64,000 nt of DNA from Cunninghamia lanceolata (lineage: Eukaryota; Streptophyta; Pinopsida; Cupressales; Cupressaceae). The notes beneath the pieces were generated by a model, which did not search any database, was not told where the DNA came from, and saw only the letters and a program-made list of their open reading frames with translations. Shown here piece after piece: positions 22,700 to 33,546 of the stretch. The translations under genes were made by a program, and so were the position numbers. Location of the stretch: NCBI GenBank assembly GCA_027924645.1, contig BSBN01001484.1, positions 186,001 to 250,000 on the forward strand. The letters run 5' to 3'. Each line of letters starts with the position of its first letter. Within the stretch, counting starts at the first letter, position 1.

Positions 22700-23520
22700 T
22701 AAATCCTAAGATCAAGACAATGTTGATTGCCTTAGAAAATATAAAAAAGTCTTTGCATGGTCTTATGATTACCTTAAAGCATATAGGGAGGACCTATTCC
22801 AACATGAAATTCCATTAAAGACACATGCAAAACCTTATAGGAAGAAGCAAATGCTCATAAATCCCACCCTTAGACCAAAAATGCAACAAGAGTTAGCTAA
22901 GTTAAATGGGGGGATTATCAAGCCCATTATGCATTCAACCTAGGTGTCTAACTTGGTCACTATCAGGAAAAAGAACGGAGCTATCAGACTCTATGTTGAC
23001 TTTAGAAACCTTAATATGGCATCATTGAAGGATAATTATCCTTGACCAAATATGGAGGCCATGTTACAAAGGGTAATTGGTTGCGAGCTCTTATCAATGA
23101 TGGATGGTTTTTCTAGAAGTAATGGTCAAGGAGTCTAAATAGTATAAGACTGCATTTACTACTCCATGGGGTACTTATGTGTATATCAGAATGCCTTTTG
23201 GATTAACAAATGTAGAAGCCACATTCCAAAGGGATATGGATGTAGCTTTCTCTGATCTCATCAATTTTATAATGGTAGTTTATCAGGATGATATAACTGC
23301 CTATTCAAAGAATGAACAAGATCACTGTTCTCATTTAGAGAAGATTTTTGAGAGAAGTATGGAATTCGGCATATCCTTTAATCCTAAGAAATGTGTATTT
23401 GGGGTGACAGAAGGGAAATTACTAGGCCATTTTATGTCCAAGGAAGGGATCAAGATTGACCCTGGAAAGGTTGTAGCTATTGATAAAATCCCAATACCCA
23501 ATAATGTCAAAGGAATTTAG
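22700..23520 (+). pseudogene. T reverse transcriptase
   Basis: Homology begins near 22700 with DCLRKYKKVFAWSYDYLKAY, then PLKTHAKPYRKKQ, RKKNGAIRLYVDFRNLNMAS (fingers), and a damaged palm across several stops. The open frame 23179-23520 starts at MPFGLTNVEATFQRDMDVAF and contains FIMVVYQDDITAYSK, the catalytic YxDD box with Gln at the variable position, then NPKKCVFGVTEGKLLGHFMS. Both catalytic Asp are kept. RT copies element RNA into cDNA. Stops and small frameshifts between 22880 and 23175 inactivate it. Confidence 0.88.
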
Positions 23521-23523
23521 TCT

Positions 23524-24095
23524 TTGTTTGGGAAAATAAACTTTGTAAGAAGATTTGTCACAAACTTTGTAGAGACCATGAAGCCCATTTCAAAGATGTT
23601 AAAGAAGGGGCAAGTTGTTTCTTGGAGTAATGAGGCAACCCAATCTTTTCACAATATTAAGGACTGCATAAAAAGGGCACCTGTGTTGAAGTCACCTAAC
23701 TTCTCTAAGCCCTTTCAGTTGTTTTCATTTGCATCTTTCCATACTGAAGCTATAGTGCTTTTACAAAATAATAATGAGGGTATGAGCAACCAATTGCCTT
23801 TTTTAGCAAATCCTTATAGGCTACCGAACTAAAGTATGACATCATGGAAAAGTAGGTTTATGCCTTAGTGAAAGATGTAAAAAATTTTAGACCCTATTTG
23901 GTAGGGGCTAGTATAGTAGCCTATGTGCCCCATGCAACAGTCAAAGATATCTTTATACAACAAGAGGTCACTGGTAGGAGGTGCCAATGGATAAACAAGG
24001 TTTGGGAGTTCAATATTGATATCCAGATCACCAAACTAGCTAGAGGACAAGGTCTTACAAAACTAATGGCTAAAACAAATCTTGAGGCTGCTTAA
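23524..24095 (+). pseudogene. T RT connection and RNase H remnant
   Basis: Follows RT after one stop. SLFGKINFVRRFVTNFVETM and MKPISKMLKKGQVVSWSNEA are the connection block between RT and RNase H. KRAPVLKSPNFSKPFQLF leads into the normal gypsy RNase H, in which the expected DAS is read as FASFHTEA, so the first catalytic Asp is missing. The C-terminal end of the domain is recognisable in 23868-24095: VKNFRPYLVGASIVAYVPHA and GRRCQWINKVWEFNIDI. Confidence 0.78.
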
Positions 24096-24224
24096 GTAAA
24101 TATTATCCATGAAGAGGAAGATATGAAGCGCTACTTAGAAATGACCCCATGGTATGTCCACATTATACACTATCTAAAATCCATGAATTGCCCTACAGAG
24201 ATGATTGAAAATTAGAAGAGGACT

Positions 24225-25407
24225 TTGAAATTACAGGCAATTAGGTATATATTCATGGAGGGGGATTTGTATTGGAGAGATAGAGATGGAGTCCTCCTAT
24301 TGTGTTTGGATGAGAATCAAGCACACAAAGTCTTAAATGAACTACATGGTGGAGTGTGTGGTGGACATTTCACTGCAAAGACCACTACTTACAATATCCT
24401 CAGAGCGGGTTATTATTGGCCTACTTTGTTCTTTGATACACTGAAAATGGTAAGGAAATGTGAGGCATGTCAGAAGTTTTCAAGAAAACTCAAGTATTTC
24501 GTAGCATTGCTTCTTAGACCTATACAGAATGAAGCCCCTTTCCATCAATGGGGTATTGACTTTATTGGTGAAATCACAGAAAAGTCCAGTGGGGGTATAG
24601 ATGGATCTTGGTGGCTACCGATTACTTTAATAAATGGATTGAATATATTCCCACAAAGAAAGCAACAAGTAAAGTGGTTATAGACTTTATTTTGAATAAT
24701 ATTGTCACCAGATTCAGAGTACCAGTTAGGGTGATTGTAGACAATGCAATGTGTTTTAGATTTGAGGAGTTTGACTATTTTTGCAACACCTATGGCATTA
24801 ATGTGTCATATTCATCACCCTACCATCCATAAGGGAATGGTCAGGCAAAATCCAGCAATAAGAGTCTCCTGAAGATTATTAAAAGGATGTTGGAGGAAAA
24901 TAAGAAGGCCTAGGATTCAAAGCTTAGGCTAGCATTATGGGAAGATAGGGTTACCATAAAAAAAAGGTGACTGGAAAGCCCCCATTTGAATAGTTTATGG
25001 ATCTGATGCAAGACTTCCAGTAAACAACCTATTGCCAATACACAGGTTTATCCTCGAACATGATGATGAAATAGTAAAACCTATGGAGAATAGGATAAAC
25101 TAGTTAATAGAGTTAGATGAAACTAGGAGATTGACTCAAAAGATCAACATAAGAAGACAACGGTAGGTCAAGTATCTATTTGATAAGAGAACTACTGAGA
25201 GGAAGTTCAAGGTTAGTGACTTGGTTTTGCTTTGGAATGCTAGATCTTAGGATAAGGGCAAGCATGGAAAATTTGAGACTCTCTGGTTAGGCCCGTATGT
25301 CATTACTGAGCTACATGGGCAGGACTCATATTTTCTATAGAGCATGAATGGTGAAATCCAAGACCTGCCAGTACATGGACAATTCTTGAAGCAATATTTT
25401 GCTTAAA
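24225..25407 (+). pseudogene. T integrase
   Basis: The HHCC zinc-binding domain is present: LHGGVCGGHFTAKTT (two His), then CEACQKF (CxxC). The core starts with FHQWGIDFIGEI (first catalytic Asp), continues in another frame as VATDYFNKWIEYIPT and VIVDNAMCF (second Asp). The third acidic residue, normally Glu in GNGQAESSNK, is Lys here (GNGQAKSSNK, about 24835-24864). The C-terminal domain is KFKVSDLVLLWNARS then FETLWLGPYVITELHGQDSY and LPVHGQFLKQYFA near 25407. There is no chromodomain, as expected for Tat. It would insert cDNA into the host genome; it is inactive here. Confidence 0.88.
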
Positions 25408-26740
25408 ATTATATCCATGCATATTTGTACACTATGTATATATGTTTTGTCCTATTTTTCTTCCCTGTTTTGTTTGGTCTGTTATGTGTGTTTGTTTGGT
25501 TTGCTTCCCCTGGAGATCTGGATCCTCATGTTGACCTTGCAGTTAGTTGTCCTCAACTATAGCCACTATTAGGAATTGCATTTATGTGCCCTTTTGCCCA
25601 TGGTTTCATGTCTTTAAGGCTTGTTAAACCCTAGAAAAACCATTTGAAAGTATTAAACCTTAGCACATTGGTCGCCTTTTGTTCTGCATTGTATTTCTTC
25701 ATTGATCAATTGTAGGTTGTTCCTAGTGGCTTAAGTTATTACTTATGTCTCATCATTTAAGTCACATGCCCCTTTCACTGGGTTGGCGGTACCAAACCTT
25801 TTAAAAACAACTTTATTGCAAGTGTGCAAATGTCCTTTAAGTTGTGTCAGGTTGATTGTCCACGTCAATCACTCTCCCATTTTGCTGAAAGTTATTCCTT
25901 CGCAGGGACTCCTTTTATGCCTCCATGGGAATGCGAGGTGCCTTTACAAGCCAACGTGTCATGACAACTCTACAATGAACAATGTTTTTGCGAAGACTTG
26001 CCTCTCTGCTGGAGCTCCCAAATAGGCTCCATAATATGTCAAAGCCAACATGGTTTTTCAAGTGACTTAGCAACACTTCGCGGGGATTCTTTCCTTCGTA
26101 GAAGCCATCTAAAGTCTTTAGCGGGATCATGAAGGTGATGATGTGGATTATTTCTTCCACAATATCCATGGTGTCGATGGCAGTTGTGTTTTGTGAGGAT
26201 TAAAAGCTTCGCCATGGCTTCTAACAACTCTGGGAGAAGTAGTGAAGATGCCACCGTGACCAATAGAATCCATGTCTAAAAGGTTTTCTTGTCTTTGTTG
26301 GAATGGTTTTAAACCCTAGCGAGGACCATGGATTTGATTTGATCTACATTGAAGTTTTAAAGTTAAAGAATGATTATTCTCTATCTGCCACCCTACACAC
26401 TTGACAATTAATGGTGCCATAAATAGTTTGGGGTTGATGTTTGCCATCATTTCCTCATAATTGCGAATGAGAATTTAGTGTCTGAGCTCTACAAATTGCA
26501 CCTTGGCCAAGAATCTTCAGGTTCCTGTATTCAACGAGGTATTACACCGTCAATGAGAAGCTAAAATCCATCATTAAAAGCAGTAAGTGCTCATCACTTC
26601 TTCCTTTGTGTTGGGGTTATTTCCATGAGAATTAAGCATCTGTGTGATAAGTGTTAGTTGTTTGTGCCTGAATTGGTCTAGAAATTTGCATTAGAGATAT
26701 CCAATTGAAAGTGTAATTGTAGGGATAGGGATGGGTCTAG
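25408..26740 (+). other. T 3' internal end and probable start of 3' LTR
   Basis: No gene supported. The 3' LTR must begin somewhere here because U-ORF, which lies inside the LTR, starts about 26741. I could not place its TG start or polypurine tract with confidence. Notable are CGCAGGG/CGCGGGG motifs at 25895-26110, which recall the CpG-rich tract upstream of the minus-strand U-ORF, and a purine-rich run AGAAAAGGGATAGGGAA at 26739-26755. Confidence 0.45.
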
Positions 26741-28235
26741 AAAAGGGATAGGGAATTCAATGATGAAATTTTGGCCCAATTGCCCAGATCTACCAAAAGA
26801 CCGTGCCATCAACAAGGCTCGGGTATCCAAGCAGATAGAATTTTTGATATCCATGAGAGTTGCAGGGATGCCATTATTCCAATTCATGGATATGCACTAT
26901 TCAAGTACCACTTCAAGAAGTGTTTTAGGAAACCCCCTTTGAACAACTCTTGGAGATTAGGGTTAGCTAGGTTGGTGGTCCCTAATGTGTTCATAAATGT
27001 TGAAATGATAAAAGAATTGGCTAAGAGTTATGTCCCCAAGAAGCAAATCATCTACACTGACGACGAAAAAGAACTTCTTTGACTGGACCTAGCATATATC
27101 TGTCATGTATTCATGTTGGATCCCAACTTGCAAATGCCATTAGATTTAGGGGCCCTGCATAGGGCGTATCACAGACACATGAGTGAATTTAGGGTAAAGT
27201 GACAAACTACATAGATTCACTGACAGTGACAAGGAACCCTACAACTATGACTTTCTTGATGATTACTTCCAAAAGACCTATTTTGTTGTGTGCTAAGTCT
27301 TTGGAGTGGATGCCAATGTCTTTATGCTTATCAATGCCATGGTTTTAACCGTTGACATCGAGAAATGGGAAGATAATAAGTGCTATGATTATGAATCATT
27401 CTTAGAGAATAAGATCAACTAGGCCCTGACAAGTGTGAAAAACAATATTTTTGTGGTCCACTTCAGATGGTATTCTCTATTGTGTCACATGTTGTTGTAT
27501 GAAGGAGGTAAAGTGTGGAAGCCACCAATGAGAATTAGGCACATAGACAATCTTGGCAGACCATTACCAGTCAAGGAATGGACTTACATTTGGAATAGTA
27601 ACTGCCTTGAGGATAACTATCTTATTTTTGAGGAGTTCTTTGTCAAGGAGGTTTTCAGGGAACTTGGCTATATGGATTACAGATTATCAGAGAAGGTTCA
27701 AAGATTTTTGAGACCAAAGGACATGTGTCCTTTTTTGGACATTAGCCACAACTAGGGTGATTGGTACATCTATGATGAGATTACCATCATTAGAGTATAT
27801 GGGTTTGAAGGTGCACCTCACCTCTTGCCAAGGACAGTCCCTAATAGGCTGGCATTCTTAGAAATTATGTGGCAGATGAAATAGCCTAATAAGACTCATT
27901 TTAGGAATTATAAGAAGGCCTCTTTCCTCCATGGGACCATTTCCTTCTATGATTTTTAAGTCACATCAAAGGAAGGACTGGAGTTGCTGGAGTCCAAATT
28001 GGATCATTACAAAATGCTAGAGGGGGTGTGGAGGAGATGTGACCCTGAGGGATTCATAAATAAAATTAGGCTAGATAATGACTCTATTGCTTATGCACAT
28101 GAATTCCACCTTCTTGAGGACCTCATTAGGAATTGTCCTACTGAACAAGAGAGTGGTAGAAGAATGCAATTATGGGGAAGGATCCAAAGAGTAGAGGAAA
28201 TCATACATGAAGCCGATCCTATCATGCCCACATTT
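26741..28235 (+). pseudogene. U-ORF N-terminal and central part (copy B), unknown protein
   Basis: Colinear with the minus-strand copy D (59330-57690). Shared blocks in order: CRDAIIPIHGY (D: CRDATIPISGW), LARLVVPNVFINV (D: LAKLVVPNVFVDV), QKTYFVV (D: KRTYFSV), WYSLLCHMLLY (D: YYSLLCHLILY), VQRFLRP (D: REMLRP), ITIIRVYGFEGAPHLLP (D: HTIIRVYGCTQPPHLFP), LAFLEIMWQM (D: IAFLEFMWQM), and WRRCDPEGFINKIR (D: ERVCDPEGHMNFVR). Open stretches are 26741-27081, 27435-27755 and 27984-28240, joined by stops and shifts. I know no family with these motifs; no catalytic signature, signal peptide or membrane helix is evident. The frame is interrupted at about 28235 by a 5.3-kb insertion and resumes at 33547. 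Confidence 0.75.
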
Positions 28236-29732
28236 CCCATGTGGTCACAACACACAACACACGTGTCATGTCCATATTTGCCATATGGTCATGACATGAA
28301 ACATCAAAAACTTCTCCCACCTTAATCTAAAAAACCCCTCGCGTGCAACATGCATGCTCTGAGACATACGCATGAAGGCGAAGACCTCAGTCAAAGTTGG
28401 GGTAATGTGAAGTCCCTTCACATCCCCCTACGAAATGATAGTCTACTAAGGGGGTTATGTGACGAAGAGAGCGTCGCCATAGGGTTAGTCTCCATGGTCA
28501 GACCTAACCCTAGGGTTCCTAAGTGAAGTGAAGTGATTTCGACATGTGTCAAAATCTAACCCTAGGAGACTAGAATAATTAAAATAAATTAAATCCATCT
28601 AGAACATAATTAAATTTCTCTATAATTAAAATGTGATAAGAATGAAAATAATAAATTGATTATACTACTCTAGAGAAATTTCAGCACCATAACGCCTCTT
28701 TATCATACATGTAAAATTAATTCAAAAATAAACTCCTACGTGTCATTCAATTAAAATAATTAAATGCTAATAGCGCCCATTAATTTAATTATTTCATCCT
28801 AACACTATTCAACCCTGCCCTTAGAATAAATAAAATGAATTACATCAATAAGAACATTTAAATAAAAACCCCTTTATATCATGCATTGGTCACATAGAAC
28901 TAAGAGGATAGAAATTTAATAAATTAACAACTAAATAAATTCCCTAATACAATTAAATAAAATCCCACCAAAAGCCCATCATTAAAATATTAAATCACTA
29001 AATAAAAATAAAGGCCTAGGGTTAGAAAATTAAACCCACTTACTCAATAAATAAAAATAATAATTAAATAAGATAATAAAAGGATTTAAATTAAATAAAT
29101 TTAAACCCACTTAACCTAATAAATCAAAAAACAATTAAATGAGATAATTAAAGGATTTAAATTAAATAAATTTAAACCCACTTAACATTATTTCACACAC
29201 CTAAAACCCATTTTTTGAAATACCCCATTAGAAAATGAATTTAAGAGCTTAGGATAAAATTTATTCCCACTAACTTAAAAAAAAAAAAAAAAATAATGAG
29301 ATAAGGCAATTAAAATAGCTTTAAGAAAAAAAGAAATGGGAAGAAAGGAAATTCACGTGCACAAAGGGAAATTAAAATCTATTTTCTTTCTTTTTTCCTC
29401 TACATCTAATTGCTCATCTCTCTTCTACCCTAACCCTATTCTCTTTCCTTCCTTTCTCTCATTCTCTTCCTTTCTTTCTCTCATTGTTTTCTTCTAGGTT
29501 GCCTAGGTGGGTCATGGAGGCCATTACTCTGGAGGTATACATAGTTATTACGAGAGGCATTCTAAGTCACATCGGGGTGGGGATGAGAGCACTTATTTTT
29601 TCTGCCTAAATTTATAGAAAAAAAAAATTAAAATACCAAAAAGGAAACTTAAAATAAAACTTAAAAAAAAATAAAATACAATAAAACTTAAAAAAATTAA
29701 ATAAAATAAAGGATGCGTAGTTGTGATTTTCT

Positions 29733-30030
29733 TATTTTCAATTTCTTTTTTGGTTTTTATTTTTTACTTTTTTCCAATTTCTTTTTTAGTTTTTATTTTT
29801 TATTTTTTCCAATTTCTTTTTTGGTTTTTATTTTTTATTTTTTCCAATTTTTTTTGGTTCCATAGTTATTGTGATTTTCTAATTTTCAATTTCTTTTTTG
29901 TTTTTTATTTTTTATTTTTCCAATTTCTTTTCTAGTTTTTATTTTTTATTTTTTCCATTTTTTTTTTGGTTTTGTATTTTTTATTGTTTCCAATTTCTTT
30001 TTTGATTCCATGGTTTTTATGATTTCCTTA
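29733..30030 (+). repeat. T-rich tandem repeat, about 36-base unit
   Basis: About eight copies of a unit containing CAATTTCTTTTTTGG followed by TTTTTATTTTTTATTTTTTC. One copy is interrupted by GGTTCCATAGTTATTGTGA, repeated near 30003 as a variant. An A-rich stretch lies just upstream (29620-29710). Confidence 0.85.
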
Positions 30031-30098
30031 TTATCAATTTCTTTTTAAATCACCAAAAAAATCGAACAAAAAAAACACTGTATATACTGCAGAGAGGG

Positions 30099-30120
30099 AT
30101 ATATATATATATATATATAT
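30099..30120. repeat. AT dinucleotide microsatellite
   Basis: About 11 AT units. Confidence 0.9.
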
Positions 30121-30460
30121 CTCAAAGGTATAGATGTTGCAGGTTAAATGAATAGTGGCAGATCTATTTTGGGGCGTCGGGCGCCAAATGAACAGAGGGA
30201 CCGTGGGGTGGGGCGGCCTCCCTGCCCTTGAGTTGCAAGTTCTAGCGGCAGCCATGCCCCCCGCCAAAAAATAAATAAATAAATAAATAATAAAATAATT
30301 TCTTTCTGCCTTTTTTGTAAGACACAACCTCACGGTTGTTAGGGCCGTTGGAACCCTAATCTATATCTTTTATAATATATATTCACATTTTTACATAACT
30401 CATTCATTTTTGTATAAATAAACTTGTAGTTTAAAAAGGAGAAAAGTAATATTAAATCAG

Positions 30461-30491
<31 letters not shown>
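30461..30491. repeat. TA dinucleotide microsatellite
   Basis: About 15 TA units. Confidence 0.9.
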
Positions 30492-30496
<5 letters not shown>

Positions 30497-31715
30497 TACA
30501 TCAACTATGCAACTCATTTTTTTTTCTACTGTATACTTTCTTTTGTATAAAAACAAACAACAAACTATTTTCAACAGCAATTAAAGCAAGTATATTTTTC
30601 TTTAGAGAACTAAGAAATGACATTATATCTACTTCTCCAATCTTCTAACAATTTATTTATTTCCATATACATCAGTAAACTACATGTCTCACACAGCAAC
30701 TACTTTTTACATAAATACAAAGAAAAACAACATTGGAAATAACATGCATACATAATCATATTACTTTCTTGTTTACAACAAAATAAAGAAAGTTCACTCC
30801 TTCTCACAAAGATTACAACAAGGCCTCAAGGGCCATGGCTTCCATAAAGCCAACTTAACAAAAATCACAAACGATACAACTTCCTCCAAAGCTCCTAAAA
30901 CTTCAAAGTCTTCCAAATCTGCAACAAATTAAATAAGCCTTCACATGCCCATGGGGATTCTCACCTCCCAACCGTAGACTCAAGGAGAGTCACCCCCGAG
31001 CTTGGAGGTCACCGAAGCAATCGGGTTCAAACCACAACAACAACAACAAAACACCACAAAATACACTCATGCAAGTAAGAACAACCCACCCAAGGCTTGC
31101 ACAATACAAATCCATTTGCATGGATATTAGGGGGTAGGAGAGTGGACTACTCTCGACCCTAGAGGTGCACCCAAAAATCTCAATACTTATATTTCTCAAA
31201 ACACAAGGCCTCTAGCCTTAACTTTTCTCAATTATCACATTTCCAAGGCACTCATGCCTTCACAAAATTCGTATTTCTTCCCCAAAACACCTCATGGCCA
31301 TCAATATCTCAATACAAATGGTGAGGGTGACCTCGAGGAGGTTCACTCCTCTCCCACTCCAACAAGATGAGCTTTCCAAAAATGGAGAGTCTTATACAAA
31401 CACCCACAAAATAAACCCACACAACAAAACACCAAGATTCAAAGGAAATACACAAGCAATCATCATACATAGAAACATAAAAATAAGGGGAAGGCTCATA
31501 GCCTTGGAACTTAACTTTAAAGCCCTAAAATGGTGAGAGTTGATGGAGAGCTCCTCCAAATCTCCCTCCAAGCCTCTTGCCTTCAAAAATTTCTCCAAAA
31601 CTCTAGCTAACTTTCTCCCCAAAACCATAATCAAGAAAACAAGGCAAAAAGAAGAACCCTCTCCCTCTCTCAAAGAGGGAGTTTAATAGGCTACACACAA
31701 TAGCCTTGAGGAATG

Positions 31716-31980
31716 AGAAGGTGACACATGTCACCTTCTTCTTCCTCCCCACAATCTCACTCACCATCTCCAAGGGATGAGGAGGTGACACATGTCACAC
31801 TCCTATCCCTCAAAGCCTCACATTCTCACACAAGTGCTCTCACACATGTGTGAGAGCATAGTGGAGATATGAGTCCAACTTGGAGACTCCATGAGGATAA
31901 GAATGGGACACATGTCCACACCTTGTCCATCAAGGCAATCCCATTCCCTCCAAGATGCTCTCACACATGTGTGAGAGCAT
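31716..31980. repeat. Cluster of five palindromes centred on CACATGTG or ACATGT
   Basis: Perfect palindromes at 31716-31739, 31785-31798, 31835-31858, 31906-31917 and 31955-31980, all with an ACATGT core, spaced 55-65 bases. The two longest (24 and 26 bases) share arms TGCTCTCACACATG and its complement. The layout is two rounds of a roughly 120-base tandem duplication in which spacers diverged but palindromes stayed exact. Confidence 0.85.
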
Positions 31981-32716
31981 AGGGATGGGATCCTCACACA
32001 CTTGAAGGTCTTGGGGGATTCCCAAGCCTTCAAGATAAGGTAGACCAAACCAAGGGTAGTGGGGATGGTCAAGGTGGACCCTTGACTTGCCAACCCCACA
32101 ACCAATTTCAAAAATTCGTCACTTTACTTCGAGGTAAAGTTAAAGTGACTCCATGGAGGTATAACTAAGGTTTAACATGTCCAATTTGGCCCTAGACCCT
32201 AGGGGTATGACCTAGGGTCATTTTTAGGCCAAAATAAACATCACAGGTTGCATAAAATCACTAGAAAAGGCCCATAAAAATAAATGACACCAAATGGTGC
32301 AAATAAAACAAAACATATTTACAATACCTTAATAAAACAATAGAAAAGGGGCAAAACCTAATCCGAATAAAACATAAATGCAGACACCATGAAAATCATC
32401 ATTCACCAACACAATTGACCTTGGTCCCTCTTGGAACTAGGTCGGCTGAACATGGATTTCACAAGGGGTTACTGGTATGACCTCTAAATTTTCCATGGGC
32501 ATGGAAAATTAACCTGCACACTTTCGCAAACGGATTAGTAGCACATGTTCATCATAGCCAAAGCGAAAGGAAAGCATACACACACAATATCACATAATCA
32601 CAGATATCCCTGATAATACACATGCTAACATAAATATGCTTCATAATTCACTTGCATTTTTCTAAATATCAAATAAGGGTCAAACTGCATAATATCTCAT
32701 TCATTACTCATCCACT

Positions 32717-32732
32717 AACATTTTAATTTCAT
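32717..32732 (+). repeat. SINE left target-site duplication
   Basis: AACATTTTAATTTCAT, repeated exactly at 32981-32996. Confidence 0.93.
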
Positions 32733-32980
32733 AACTGATGACGGTGTGGTTCGGTGGTTAAGTCGCTTGGTTGTAGTGGCAGCCACTAGAGTTCAAACCC
32801 TCGCTGGGCCAACGAGCTCGCGGGTTTGAAGTGTTCTTGCTAGGGGATGAGGTCCCCCATGTTGTGGCCTCACCGGTTCATTGCTCCGGGAAAAAAATAT
32901 TTGCGTGGAGCTGGAGGGCGTGTCGCACCAGCGTCGCCGGTCACGTTAAAAAGTTTACCAGGCGCATTATCTTTAAAAAA
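32733..32980 (+). mobile_element. tRNA-derived SINE
   Basis: A 248-base body flanked by a 16-base perfect target duplication. The head carries RNA polymerase III internal promoter elements: an A-box-like TGGTTCGGTGGTTAAG at 32747-32762 and a B-box-like GTTCAAACCC at 32791-32800 (consensus GGTTCGANNCC), at the spacing seen in tRNA genes. The 3' end is CTTTAAAAAA. Its CpG-rich body stands out from AT-rich surroundings. SINEs have no coding capacity and move with LINE enzymes. I cannot name the family. Confidence 0.9.
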
Positions 32981-32996
32981 AACATTTTAATTTCAT
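32981..32996 (+). repeat. SINE right target-site duplication
   Basis: AACATTTTAATTTCAT, identical to 32717-32732. Confidence 0.93.
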
Positions 32997-33546
32997 CAAA
33001 ATAAATAATACATAACATTATACATTCAAATGAAAACTATCATGTGAACTATGATCATCATCATAACATAATCTATCTAATCCAATCATAGCATATGAAA
33101 TAAATCCTAAAAGCCTGTATAATGGGATCAACAATCCCAATGTCCATATGTCATCAAAATGCAAATATAATGCAAGCAAAAATGGAGGTGAAATAAGTAG
33201 GCCTCACATAGGGTCAACAACTCCTAAAATGTCTGCATGACAAGGATACTCTGAATAATAAGTCTCATAAATGAAACAAGAAGTACAACACATGGTAGCC
33301 TCACATTACAACACTAAAGGTTCCAGTTTAAACACAACAGGTGATAATCCAAACAACCCACACTAGGGTGTGCATCACATACACCTACCCAACTAACACA
33401 ACCGTCTTAAACAAAAGGTTCACACAACACCACCTAGCCTCGAAGATAGGGTCACACTCCCATAAGTCGAATCCTTAGCTTGGCGAAGCAAAACAACATG
33501 GTCTAAAAGTGCAACTAATCCAATCGCACAAGGGTGAGCCTCATAG

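Larger units (their letters stand above)
28236..33543. mobile_element. Unclassified non-coding insertion in T 3' LTR
   Basis: The U-ORF protein stops matching copy D near 28235 and resumes in the same order at about 33547, so the intervening 5.3 kb is inserted. It has no recognisable gag or pol. TGTGGTCACA near the left edge and GCCTCA at the right are possible ends, but I found no matching target duplication and no long direct repeats. Contents include AT-rich sequence, T-rich tandem repeats, microsatellites, a palindrome cluster and a SINE. It could be a decayed non-autonomous LTR element. Confidence 0.6.

Noticed and set aside
26741..28235. Plant mobile domain (aminotransferase-like) assignment for U-ORF
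   Set aside because: I looked for the characteristic tryptophan/histidine and GE.T.TL.D motifs and did not find them, so I leave the protein unnamed.
29723..29935. 70-codon Phe-rich plus-strand frame
   Set aside because: It is produced by the T-rich tandem repeat; no gene support.
30034..30333. Minus-strand frame with a GC-rich stretch resembling a primer site (TGGCGCCCGACGCCCC)
   Set aside because: The similarity to a tRNA-Lys-type primer site is partial and there is no adjacent LTR end or gag. The frame is driven by microsatellites.
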